Shown here piece after piece: positions 47,252-53,045 of a stretch of DNA of 59,736 nucleotides. Origin of the DNA: a virus; the IMG/VR virus record IMGVR_UViG_3300019458_000038, positions 1 through 59,736 of that record; one strand, written 5' to 3'. The stretch's first letter is position 1, and each line of letters begins with the position of its first letter. Made by a program: the position numbers and the translations under genes. A model generated the notes under the pieces. It was not told the DNA's origin. It did no database searches and saw only the letters and a list, made by a program, of their open reading frames with translations.

Positions 47252-47502
47252 GTAAGGTGTGCGGTTTCTACACGCTGGCCGAGAACTCAGGAGAATGATT
47301 CCTGCACCTCCGGGAGATTCTCACTCCCGCAGGCCATACGTACCGCACGAGGTCGTCTCACTTCATTGACCTAGGAATGAAGCAGGGCGGGGCCGCGGTC
47401 CGGATCCTCGCGCCCTTTGACTGGTAAAGCGCTCCCCGTGTTCGCAGCTTTCAGTCTGGAGCCACCCGCCACGGCTCCACCGCTCAGTGCGTCGTTGGTT
47501 AT
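47252..47502 (-). other. gene-free structured stretch in the tRNA array
   Basis: No ORF or standard tRNA (no TTCGA T-loop). Minus strand shows many helices in series: GGAGCC/GGCTCC, GACTG...AAAGC with GCTTT...CAGTC, AGGGCG/CGCCCT, CTTCATT/AATGAAG, and a cloverleaf-like unit at 47259-47348 closed by GTGCGGT/ACCGCAC with arms GGGAG/CTCCC and CAGGA/TCCTG. Could be a structured ncRNA or decayed tRNAs. Confidence 0.4.
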
Positions 47503-47577
47503 TGGTCGGGCCCACGAGACTCGAACTCGCATTTCCTCGGCCCCCAGCCGAGTGCTCTGCCGTTGAGCTAAGGCCCG
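47503..47577 (-). tRNA. tRNA-Pro (GGG)
   Basis: Acceptor CGGGCCT/GGGCCCG (C1-G72 as in proline tRNAs), D-stem GCTC/GAGC, loop CTGGGGG, A73-CCA encoded. Confidence 0.9.
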
Positions 47578-47578
47578 A

Positions 47579-47652
47579 TGGTCGGGGACAGGAGAGTCGA
47601 ACTCCCGCGACGGCGTTCCAAACGCCGGATGCTTCCGTTACATCAATCCCCG
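47579..47652 (-). tRNA. tRNA-Pro (TGG)
   Basis: Acceptor CGGGGAT/GTCCCCG, loop TTTGGAA, A73-CCA encoded. Confidence 0.9.
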
Positions 47653-47669
47653 GATGCAGACTGAGATTT

Positions 47670-47743
47670 TGGTTGGAGAGGAGGGAGTCGGACCCTCGCC
47701 ACCGGCTTCCGACGCCGGGATGCTACCGTAACACTTCTCCCCA
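47670..47743 (-). tRNA. tRNA-Pro (CGG)
   Basis: Acceptor TGGGGAG/CTCTCCA, anticodon stem CCGGC/GCCGG, loop GTCGGAA, A73-CCA encoded; T-loop TCCGACT. Confidence 0.85.
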
Positions 47744-47744
47744 A

Positions 47745-47818
47745 TGGAGGGTCGCTGGGGACTCGAACCCCACCCGGCAGGGACACAACCTGCCATGCTT
47801 CCTCAACACTCGCGACCC
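47745..47818 (-). tRNA. tRNA-His (GTG)
   Basis: Acceptor GGGTCGC/GCGACCC, loop TTGTGTC, CCA encoded. No G-1 opposite a C73 is apparent (U73), so the usual histidine identity element is not obvious. Confidence 0.85.
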
Positions 47819-47822
47819 AGCG

Positions 47823-47848
47823 GCCCGGAGGCTTGACCATCTCCGGGC
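47823..47848 (-). terminator. strong hairpin between tRNA-Val and tRNA-His
   Basis: GCCCGGAG/CTCCGGGC around a 10-nt loop, no U-run. Possibly a processing or partial termination signal inside the array. The stretch 47849-47974 beside it holds no gene I can support. Confidence 0.35.
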
Positions 47849-47974
47849 TCCTCGTGGCTAATCGGGTGTCGACCCCCGACGTCTCGGCCACAGAGCAGCC
47901 GGCGAGCAGAACGCCGCGCTTGGCATCGCGACGCCTCCGGCCTGCCCTCCGGCTTCTCTCTGACCGAGTTGTGG

Positions 47975-48048
47975 TGGTAGCCGGTGAGGGAATCGAACCC
48001 CCATGAGCGGTTTGTAGGACCGCCGTCCTTCCTTTGAACGAACCGGCT
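47975..48048 (-). tRNA. tRNA-Val (TAC), C33 variant
   Basis: Acceptor AGCCGGT/ACCGGCT, D-stem GTCC-like arm, perfect stem GCGGT/ACCGC with loop CCTACAA (C33), A73-CCA encoded. Confidence 0.9.
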
Positions 48049-48051
48049 CGT

Positions 48052-48129
48052 TGGTCGCAGGGGTGGGATTCGAACCCTACTAGCGCCAGGCTTATGAGAC
48101 CTGCGTTCCTACCAAGGAACTTCCCTGCG
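48052..48129 (-). tRNA. tRNA-Met (CAT)
   Basis: Acceptor CGCAGGG/CCCTGCG, long D-stem GTTCC/GGAAC, loop CTCATAA, A73-CCA encoded. C1 pairs with G72, so not a typical bacterial initiator; could also be a lysidine-type isoleucine tRNA. Confidence 0.8.
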
Positions 48130-48130
48130 A

Positions 48131-48212
48131 TGGGAGCGGACCCGGGAGTCGAACCCGGTATCTTCAGCTTATGAGGCTGACGTGGTTTATGTGTCCGTGC
48201 CCACTCGTCCGC
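48131..48212 (-). tRNA. tRNA-Met-like (CAT), long D-loop
   Basis: Anticodon arm TCAGC-CTCATAA-GCTGA and T-arm CCGGG/CCCGG are perfect. The acceptor gives 6 clean pairs (GCGGAC/GTCCGC), and the D-arm GTGG/CCAC has a 15-nt loop. CCA is encoded after UC. Initiator, elongator or Ile2 cannot be decided. Confidence 0.7.
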
Positions 48213-48215
48213 GTC

Positions 48216-48289
48216 TGGTACCGCCGCCGAGGATCGAACTCGGACCACCGCCTTGAGAGGACGGTCGCCTTCCATTAGCGTACGGCGGC
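48216..48289 (-). tRNA. tRNA-Glu (CTC)
   Basis: Acceptor GCCGCCG/CGGCGGT with G1-U72, D-stem CGC/GCG, loop CTCTCAA, A73-CCA encoded. Confidence 0.85.
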
Positions 48290-48513
48290 TTAGAAAGCCG
48301 GGGCCCTCACCCGGCGGTTGCGACAGGCGGCGGCAGGTAAGCGTTGGGGGTTTCTCACTCCCCGCGGCAGCTCTCTCCGCCCAGGTCTCGGGTCCGGCTG
48401 CGAACGCGACCTCCACCTCGCAGGAGTGGAGAAAGGAGCGGCGGCCTCCTGGCGGGAATTGCGCACCTGCCTTGGAGCCGCACCGGCCAGGTCGCTCGGC
48501 CGCGGTGAAGAAA
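48290..48513 (-). other. gene-free structured stretch between tRNA-Ala and tRNA-Glu
   Basis: No convincing ORF or tRNA. Minus-strand hairpins include CTCCAC/GTGGAG, GCGGGG-AGTGAGAAA-CCCCC and GCCGGG/CCCGGC followed by TTTCT, which resembles a terminator. The loop GAGTGAGAA is shared with the structured stretch at 47.3 kb. Confidence 0.35.
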
Positions 48514-48588
48514 TGGTGGACAGCCGGAGATTCAAACTCCGTCCTAGTGGGTGCAAACCACTCGTGCTCTCGTTAACACTAGCCGCCC
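48514..48588 (-). tRNA. tRNA-Ala (TGC)
   Basis: Acceptor GGGCGGC/GCTGTCC with two G-U pairs, loop TTTGCAC, A73-CCA encoded; T-loop TTTGAAT. Confidence 0.85.
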
Positions 48589-48607
48589 AGTACAGTCGGT
48601 ACCACTT

Positions 48608-48686
48608 TGGCGGGGACGACGGGACTCGAACCCGCGCCCTCTGCGCTGACAACGCAGTGATCCTAGCCCGCAGGATCTACGTCCCC
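48608..48686 (-). tRNA. tRNA-Asp (GTC)
   Basis: Acceptor GGGGACG/CGTCCCC, extended D-stem GATCC/GGATC, loop TTGTCAG, G73-CCA encoded. Confidence 0.9.
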
Positions 48687-48693
48687 TCCAGAG

Positions 48694-48769
48694 TGGTCCA
48701 TCCCCAGGGATTCGAACCCTGATCTCACGGGATTGAGCCGTGCGCGTCTGCCATTTGCGCCAGGGATGG
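48694..48769 (-). tRNA. tRNA-Leu (CAA), short variable loop
   Basis: Acceptor CCATCCC/GGGATGG, leucine-like D-loop (AAATGGCAGA), stem CACGG/CCGTG with loop CTCAATC, A73-CCA. The variable loop is only 4-5 nt instead of the long class II arm. Confidence 0.8.
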
Positions 48770-48771
48770 TA

Positions 48772-48848
48772 TGGTCGCCGCCGTGGGAGTCGAACCCACG
48801 CTTGACCCGTGTTTAAGACGGGGCCTCTGCCATCTGGGCTAGGCGGCG
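48772..48848 (-). tRNA. tRNA-Leu (TAA), short variable loop
   Basis: Acceptor CGCCGCC/GGCGGCG, D-loop with GATGGCAGA, stem CCCGT/ACGGG with loop CTTAAAC, A73-CCA; variable loop about 6 nt. Confidence 0.8.
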
Positions 48849-48850
48849 AG

Positions 48851-48928
48851 TGGTGCGCGGAGTGGGAGTCGAACCCACAGACCACTGCTTCTAAGGCAGT
48901 GAGGTTTGCCAGTTACCGTCACCCGCGC
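48851..48928 (-). tRNA. tRNA-Leu (TAG), short variable loop
   Basis: Acceptor GCGCGGG/TCCGCGC, D-loop with ACTGGCAA, stem ACTGC/GCAGT with loop CTTAGAA, A73-CCA; variable loop GGTCT. The 138 nt upstream (48929-49066) hold no supported gene. Confidence 0.8.
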
Positions 48929-49066
48929 GCGTCTTAGTTAACAGCGAGCGCCGGACCAACAGCCCCAGGAAGTCGAAGGCCAGCTCGCCGTTCGTCTCAA
49001 TTAACTCCTGCCCTTCCGTTTAAAGGTGTAGCGCCGTGGGTCCGGTACAGCGCCCTCGACTTTTAA

Positions 49067-49327
49067 CTAGCGACAGCCCCGCTCTTCTCTGGCGTCGGAC
49101 CTGCCCGACTCCTCGTACAACCACTTCTTTAGGTACACGTGGACCGGGTGTCCCGTCTTGCGGCGGTGCTCCCTGGCGGCCGCGGACACGATGTCCCTGT
49201 CTCTGGAGTACGACGCGTACTCCCTGTCCGGGTGTTTGTCCCTGGTCAGCCAGCAGTATGCACACTCGTACACGTACTCGTCGTATAGGCTCTCGAGGTC
49301 CATGTCCTTCGTCGGGTCCATTCTCAT
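49067..49327 (-). CDS. charged CxxC protein, 86 aa
   Basis: ATG 49327; MRMDPTKDMDLESLYDEYVY, then ECAYCWLTRDKHPDREYASY, SAAAREHRRKTGHPVHVY and a basic end. CxxC with nearby His could bind zinc. Sits between leucine tRNAs. Unknown family. Confidence 0.55.
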   Translation of the reverse strand: MRMDPTKDMDLESLYDEYVYECAYCWLTRDKHPDREYASYSRDRDIVSAAAREHRRKTGHPVHVYLKKWLYEESGRSDAREERGCR

Positions 49328-49343
49328 CTCTCGTTTCTGAATT

Positions 49344-49422
49344 TGGTCCCCAGGGGGCGACTCGAACGCCCACCTTCGCCGGGTCTGAGCCGACGCTCTC
49401 TGCCTGATTGGAGTACCTGGGG
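49344..49422 (-). tRNA. tRNA-Leu (CAG), short variable loop
   Basis: Acceptor CCCCAGG/CCTGGGG, D-stem CTC/GAG with leucine-like loop, stem GTCGG/CCGGC with loop CTCAGAC, A73-CCA; 6-nt variable loop. Confidence 0.8.
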
Positions 49423-49424
49423 GA

Positions 49425-49501
49425 TGGTCTGCCCGGGGGGACTCGAACCCCTATTAGCCTGGCTTCTCGGACCAGGGTGTCTGCCATTCCACCACGAGCA
49501 G
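49425..49501 (-). tRNA. tRNA-Leu (GAG), C33 and short variable loop
   Basis: Acceptor CTGCTCG/CGGGCAG, stem CTGGT/GCCAG with loop CCGAGAA (C33), A73-CCA; variable loop about 6 nt. Confidence 0.8.
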
Positions 49502-49502
49502 A

Positions 49503-49578
49503 TGGTCCACCGCCGGGGGCTCGAACCCCGACCTCTCGCGTTAAGAGCGCGACGTGCTGCCGCTAGCACCTGCGGTGG
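49503..49578 (-). tRNA. tRNA-Lys (CTT)
   Basis: Acceptor CCACCGC/GCGGTGG, D-stem GTGC/GCAC, loop CTCTTAA, A73-CCA encoded. Confidence 0.9.
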
Positions 49579-49583
49579 TTTAG

Positions 49584-49657
49584 TGGAGCTCTCACCGGGT
49601 CCTGCCCCGGACTTTCGCCTTACCAAGGCGACGGTCTGCTGTTGATCCTACGAGAGC
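49584..49657 (-). tRNA. tRNA-Thr (GGT), unusual T-loop
   Basis: Acceptor GCTCTCG/TGAGAGC, perfect stem TCGCC/GGCGA with loop TTGGTAA, U73-CCA. The T-arm reads CCGGG-GCAGGA-CCCGG and lacks the TTCGA motif. The 95 nt upstream (49658-49752) contain two palindromic hairpins but no gene. Confidence 0.75.
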
Positions 49658-49752
49658 GAGTAGCCAGCGGCACTCGCCCTAGGACGAGCCCGCACCTGCG
49701 CGCGGTTCCTGGCCCGGGCCAGGCGCCTCTCAGCCCTGCTGGATGGGCTGCT

Positions 49753-49827
49753 TGGAGCGACGCCGGGGAGTCGAACCCCGCGTTCCCAGTTTGGAAGACT
49801 GGAGCCTTACCGCCCGGCCCGCGTCGC
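49753..49827 (-). tRNA. tRNA-Gly (TCC)
   Basis: Acceptor GCGACGC/GCGTCGC, D-stem GCC/GGC, loop CTTCCAA, U73-CCA encoded. Confidence 0.9.
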
Positions 49828-49833
49828 ATTAGT

Positions 49834-49926
49834 TGGTGGGCGCCGCAGGGATCGAACCTGCCGTGATCCCCCATCAGGGGGCGCCTGGTTTACAGCCAGG
49901 TGGGACTCCTTTGTCCCGTGACGCCC
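49834..49926 (-). tRNA. tRNA-Tyr (GTA)
   Basis: Class II: acceptor GGGCGTC/GGCGCCC, stem CCTGG/CCAGG with loop CTGTAAA, long variable arm CCCCC-TGAT-GGGGG, A73-CCA. Confidence 0.9.
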
Positions 49927-50056
49927 TTGAGCAGCGCTCCACACTAGCGCCGCCTTTTCTTCTTCGCTCAGTTTTCAAAGATGTCCCCCGGCCACGCCTG
50001 GTGCCGGCTCCAGCTTCCGGCCGGCTCTCGGCAGATTCAATACCGCCGAGCCACGA

Positions 50057-50168
50057 CCCCTCGGTCTATCATCGGCCGCGCCGACTCCCCGAAGGTACGT
50101 CCCTTGCCTTGCCGGGCCATGCCTCGCCTAGCCACGCCTCGCCCCGCCCCGCCTGGCTCTGCCTCGCT
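50057..50168 (-). repeat. pentamer-array/hairpin element, copy E
   Basis: About thirteen NNGCC-like pentamers (50104-50168) and the hairpin core; the inner loop is one base shorter than in copies B and H. The core lies 130 nt upstream of tRNA-Tyr and the array 22 nt downstream of tRNA-Trp. The rest of the gap (49927-50056) holds no gene I can support. Confidence 0.85.
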
Positions 50169-50189
50169 ACGCGATTGAGTCTTTCCAGT

Positions 50190-50263
50190 TGGCGGGGGAC
50201 CTGGGGGTCGAACCCAGACTGAGGGATTTGGAGGCCCTCCGGCTGCCGTTACCTCAGCCCCCC
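50190..50263 (-). tRNA. tRNA-Trp (CCA)
   Basis: First tRNA after the array promoter. Acceptor GGGGGGC/GTCCCCC, loop CTCCAAA (closing pair C-U mismatched), G73 and CCA encoded. Confidence 0.85.
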
Positions 50264-50422
50264 CGACGACGGCTGATCATATACCGCCGGAGAGATGCTG
50301 TCAATCAACTTTTTCAAGTCTTCGATCTCGTCCAGCGCCGTCACGAGTCTCTGGCACAGCTCGACCCGCGCGATGTCTCCCCTCATTAGGTACATGACTC
50401 TCTCGTCGAAGAGGGAGGCCAT
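50249..50422 (-). CDS. small helical protein, 57 aa, containing the array promoter
   Basis: ATG 50422 with CTGGAGGC; MASLFDERVMYLMRGDIARV then ELCQRLVTALDEIEDLKKLI is a regular helix with heptads. Its last 17 codons overlap the TTGACA/TATGAT promoter and the 5' end of tRNA-Trp. A TAAACT box sits 6 nt before its ATG. Unknown function. Confidence 0.6.
   Translation of the reverse strand: MASLFDERVMYLMRGDIARVELCQRLVTALDEIEDLKKLIDSISPAVYDQPSSGGLR
50276..50304 (-). promoter_or_regulatory. consensus sigma70 promoter of the tRNA array
   Basis: On the minus strand TTGACA (50304-50299), exactly 17 nt, TATGAT (50281-50276). Transcription would begin near 50269, about 6 nt before tRNA-Trp, and read through the array. 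It is the best promoter in the window and lies inside a coding sequence. Confidence 0.8.
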
Positions 50423-50443
50423 GCCTCCAGTTTACTCTTCTCT

Positions 50444-50989
50444 CTAGAAGACTATCCCGTGGTGGTAGAGGAGTTCGGCCCAGGACGCGACCCGGACCCC
50501 GTCGCGGCATTCTCGGTTCCAGGAACGGTCGAAGAGGTAGGCGGTCTTCCCGGCGGCGCAGATGTCCGAGACGTTGTTCGGCATGTCGTCGACGTACCAG
50601 TCGCACTCGACGTTGGCCTTGTTGGCACCCTGGCCTAGGACGTGGACTTCCTTCGCCGGGATCTTGTGGTATGACAGCCAGTCCAGGGTGTCGACCCTGG
50701 CCGAGTCCGGCCTGGTCGTGATAATGACCAAGTTGTGGCCCTTCCTGTCCAGCGTCCGCAGCGCCTCGATGCTCCCCCGGTAGAGGTTCCCGTGGCGGAA
50801 GAGTCCGAGCTTCACGCCCTCAGTCCACAGCCACTCCCAGTGGACCGCGTGTACGGAGTCCTTTATGTGGTTCCACCTCGTGGTCACGTCGAGGGAGTAG
50901 CCGAAGCTGTGCGACAGCAGGAACTTCGCGGAAGAATCCCAGTCGTAGCAGACCCCGTCGAGGTCGATCCCGGCCCGTTTCCGGCTCAT
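50444..50989 (-). CDS. HAD-family 5'(3')-nucleotidase-like phosphatase, 181 aa
   Basis: MSRKRAGIDLDGVCYDWDSS gives the DxDG nucleophile motif (Asp9, Asp11); NLVIITTRPDSA is motif II; the C-terminus has VECDWYVDDMPNNVSDI, motif IV. Cap region in between. Fits the NT5C-like deoxyribonucleotidases of phages, which balance nucleotide pools. ATGA overlap with the next upstream gene. Confidence 0.8.
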   Translation of the reverse strand: MSRKRAGIDLDGVCYDWDSSAKFLLSHSFGYSLDVTTRWNHIKDSVHAVHWEWLWTEGVKLGLFRHGNLYRGSIEALRTLDRKGHNLVIITTRPDSARVDTLDWLSYHKIPAKEVHVLGQGANKANVECDWYVDDMPNNVSDICAAGKTAYLFDRSWNRECRDGVRVASWAELLYHHGIVF

Positions 50990-51282
50990 GTCCCCAGGCC
51001 AGACTCGCCCCTCAGGACCGACATCGCCTCGTAGACGTACTGCAAGGTCTCCGGCGACTGGACCGCGAGCTCCAGTAGCCGCAGGGCCTTACGGCGCTGC
51101 CAGTCTGCGGTGAAAACGTAGCTGGCGAAATCGAGGACTTCTTCTTTGGCGAAGCTCAGGTTGTCTTTTCGCCATAAGTTCCCGCCGTGCTCGGCCTGAC
51201 CCCGGTTGTATTTTTCCCGATACGCTGCCGAGAACTCTTCGACGATTGATTCACGATGTTCTTCCGGTGATTCGAAATTCAA
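50986..51282 (-). CDS. MazG-like/NTP pyrophosphohydrolase-type helical protein, 98 aa
   Basis: ATG 51282 with GGGAGGG. All-helical; KYNRGQAEHGGNLWRKDNLS then FAKEEVLDFASYVFTADWQR shows the EExxD pattern of MazG-like proteins common in phages. Lies beside a nucleotidase, supporting nucleotide metabolism. Repeat copy F is 28 nt upstream. Confidence 0.6.
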   Translation of the reverse strand: MNFESPEEHRESIVEEFSAAYREKYNRGQAEHGGNLWRKDNLSFAKEEVLDFASYVFTADWQRRKALRLLELAVQSPETLQYVYEAMSVLRGESGLGT

Positions 51283-51310
51283 CTCATCCCTCCCGTCAAG
51301 AACCTAGTTT

Positions 51311-51430
51311 CCCTCGGTCAATAATCAGTCCCGCGTCGGACCGACTCCCCGAGGGTACGTCCCTTGCCTTGCCGTGCCGTGCCGTGCCGTGCCTCGCCGC
51401 GCCGTGCCTCGCCACGCCGTGCACTGCCGC
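51311..51430 (-). repeat. pentamer-array/hairpin element, copy F
   Basis: About thirteen NNGCC-like pentamers (51364-51429) plus a diverged core: outer CTCGG/CCGAG kept, inner stem changed around GTCGGTCCGAC. It is followed upstream by CCGCGGTTACGAAA, also found beside copy G. Confidence 0.75.
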
Positions 51431-51459
51431 GGTTACGAAAACTTGTTCTGCCACCCTGT

Positions 51460-51696
51460 TCAAAAACGTTCTGCTGCCCGAGTCGGACTGTACGCCCTGT
51501 ACATCAGCTTCGGGTTCCGGCTGGACCACGGCTGACCGAAGATGTCCGGGTCGAGGTGGATCCCGGTCCAGGCCGTCCCGGTGTTCCCGTCCGGGTAGGT
51601 CACGGACTGCCGGGTGTTCCCCAGGATCAGCCCGGGGTAGCCCCGGGAGCACATCGCCACCCAGCCCTGGAGGTTCTCTTCTTCAGCGTCGTTCAA
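51460..51696 (-). CDS. hypothetical protein, 78 aa
   Basis: MNDAEEENLQGWVAMCSRGY, PGLILGNTRQSVTYPDGN, HLDPDIFGQPWSSRNPKLMY. Looks like a compact alpha/beta protein; no motif named. ATG 51696. Confidence 0.55.
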   Translation of the reverse strand: MNDAEEENLQGWVAMCSRGYPGLILGNTRQSVTYPDGNTGTAWTGIHLDPDIFGQPWSSRNPKLMYRAYSPTRAAERF

Positions 51697-51729
51697 TGCT
51701 CACCGGTTGTCTTGTCGGACGAAGTTGTT

Positions 51730-52079
51730 TCATGAAATAACCACCCGTCCCACATGCATCTCTTGCACGGTCGTGGCCAGTGCGAGTCCGCTCTTGGTGC
51801 AGGTTACTAGCTGCATCAACTCAACGTGGCGCATCGCCACATGCGCTTCGCCAGACCCCGGCGTCTGAGCTTCGGGTCTACCCACGTTCCGGCAGAGACC
51901 GCCTCCCCGTCTTCGTCGAACCATCGGACAAAGCCCACTAGCCTACCGCTACGAGTAGCTACGATCGCGTCCGTGGCATCCCCACACTGAGAGAGCAGTC
52001 GGCGTGCGGAGCGGCTCTCAACCATCCCCTCGACAACGTAGTGTGGAGCCGTCACGCGCCGCAGCCGGATCTTCTTCAC
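51730..52079 (-). pseudogene. GNAT acetyltransferase, apparently frameshifted
   Basis: GTG 52079 (AGGAAGG upstream) opens VKKIRLRRVTAPHYVVEG; DAIVATRSGRLVGFVRWFDE and SAGTWVDPKLRRRGLAKRMW are GNAT strands and the CoA-binding motif A. The frame stops at 51816, too early. A shift right after motif A gives RHVELMQLVTCTKSGLALAT and a stop at 51730-51732, the expected next helix. Either a sequence error, decay or a frameshift. Confidence 0.6.
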
Positions 52080-52388
52080 GCGCCGACCTTCCTCCGACCC
52101 TTCTCGATGTACCGGATGGCCACGTAGTGCCCGAGCAGAGACCCCAGCACCGTGAAGGTCGTGTAGAACGCACCGAGCCCGACGGCAGGCCAGAGCGTGG
52201 CCGCCTTCATGGCCGACACGATACTTTCGATTAGGAAAAATTGACTCAGGATCCACACCCCGTTGGAGCCGACCGCCGCCACCGCGTGCCACGCGTAGCT
52301 ACCGGAGTTCCTGGCCCTGCTGACCAGGGTGAAAGACAAGTTCTGCGTCAACAAGATCGCTGCCCACAGCCCACACCGCCCACTTCAT
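52076..52388 (-). CDS. membrane protein with a 7-bp duplication near its start
   Basis: The body (NLSFTLVSRARNSGSYAWHA, AVGSNGVWILSQFFLIES, LWPAVGLGAFYTTFTVLGSL) has two to three membrane spans. ATG 52388 has a good GGGAGG site but is out of frame because GCCCACA (plus strand) is repeated at 52362-52368 and 52369-52375; removing one copy gives MKWAVWAAILLTQNLS. TTG 52354 may serve as a substitute start. Confidence 0.55.
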
Positions 52389-52396
52389 AGCCGAAC

Positions 52397-52443
52397 CTCC
52401 CTTTGCCTTGCCAATCCTCGCCGAGCCAAGCCGCGCAATGCCG
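52397..52443 (-). repeat. pentamer-array element, copy G (core lost)
   Basis: About nine NNGCC-like pentamers without the hairpin core, flanked by the same CCGCGGTTACGAAA as copy F. A degraded copy. Confidence 0.65.
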
Positions 52444-52446
52444 CGG

Positions 52447-53016
52447 TTACGAAATCTCCTTGAATTTGACCAGTACGAAAGTCCCGAAGAATGGCCGGAA
52501 CGTCCCCAGGCCGATCTTCTGGGCCAGCTCGAAGACGTTCTTCAGTGTGTCGTAGGAGACGTCGGGGTGCTTGGTCCAGCCGATCTCGAAGTCGATCGCC
52601 CACGGAAGCCTGACGAACGGCCGCTCCTTGGGGACGGGGACTCCGTTCTTTACTCTGGCTACGTCGCGCCGGACTCCGAACTGACCATCGAACTTCCCGG
52701 CCCAGACGAGGGGCTTGTCGCCCTCCCCCAGCAGCGGGATGTCGGCCGGCGTGATCTCCAGGTTCGACCCCAGGGCCTGACCGACCTGTCGTCCGCTCCG
52801 GCCCATCAGGAGCTTGCATACAGACTTGGTGTTCTCTGCGGATAACATTGAATTCAAGTTGAACGCCGGGATCACCAGAGTCTTGCCGTCAGGACCAAAG
52901 TAGAACTTGTCCTGCGCCGGAAGCTTCGTCTTGTTGTCTCCGGCGTACCGGTCGAACAGGATCGGCTTGTTGCCCTCGAACCGTACCGCGTACTTCTTGG
53001 AGTCGTTACTCATCAC
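52447..53016 (-). CDS. conserved hypothetical phage protein, 189 aa
   Basis: GTG 53016 or ATG 53013, preceded by a GA dinucleotide tract (53020-53036) that supplies the Shine-Dalgarno. Sequence YAVRFEGNKPILFDRYAGDN, LVIPAFNLNSMLSAEN, FVRLPWAIDFEIGWTK and an end IGLGTFRPFFGTFVLVKF. The GxGxxRPxFGxF end recalls a glycine loop seen in RAMP-like and other phage proteins, but I do not assign a function. Confidence 0.65.
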   Translation of the reverse strand: MMSNDSKKYAVRFEGNKPILFDRYAGDNKTKLPAQDKFYFGPDGKTLVIPAFNLNSMLSAENTKSVCKLLMGRSGRQVGQALGSNLEITPADIPLLGEGDKPLVWAGKFDGQFGVRRDVARVKNGVPVPKERPFVRLPWAIDFEIGWTKHPDVSYDTLKNVFELAQKIGLGTFRPFFGTFVLVKFKEIS

Positions 53017-53045
53017 ATACTCTCTCTCTCTCTCTCAAATCCATA

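Noticed and set aside
47823-47848. Rho-independent terminator ending the tRNA transcript here
   Set aside because: Strong stem, but no U-run, and normal tRNAs continue downstream on the same strand; listed only as a weak hairpin.
47643-48416. Minus-strand frame of about 257 codons across tRNAs at 47.6-48.4 kb
   Set aside because: It reads through several perfect tRNA genes, so it is not a protein gene.
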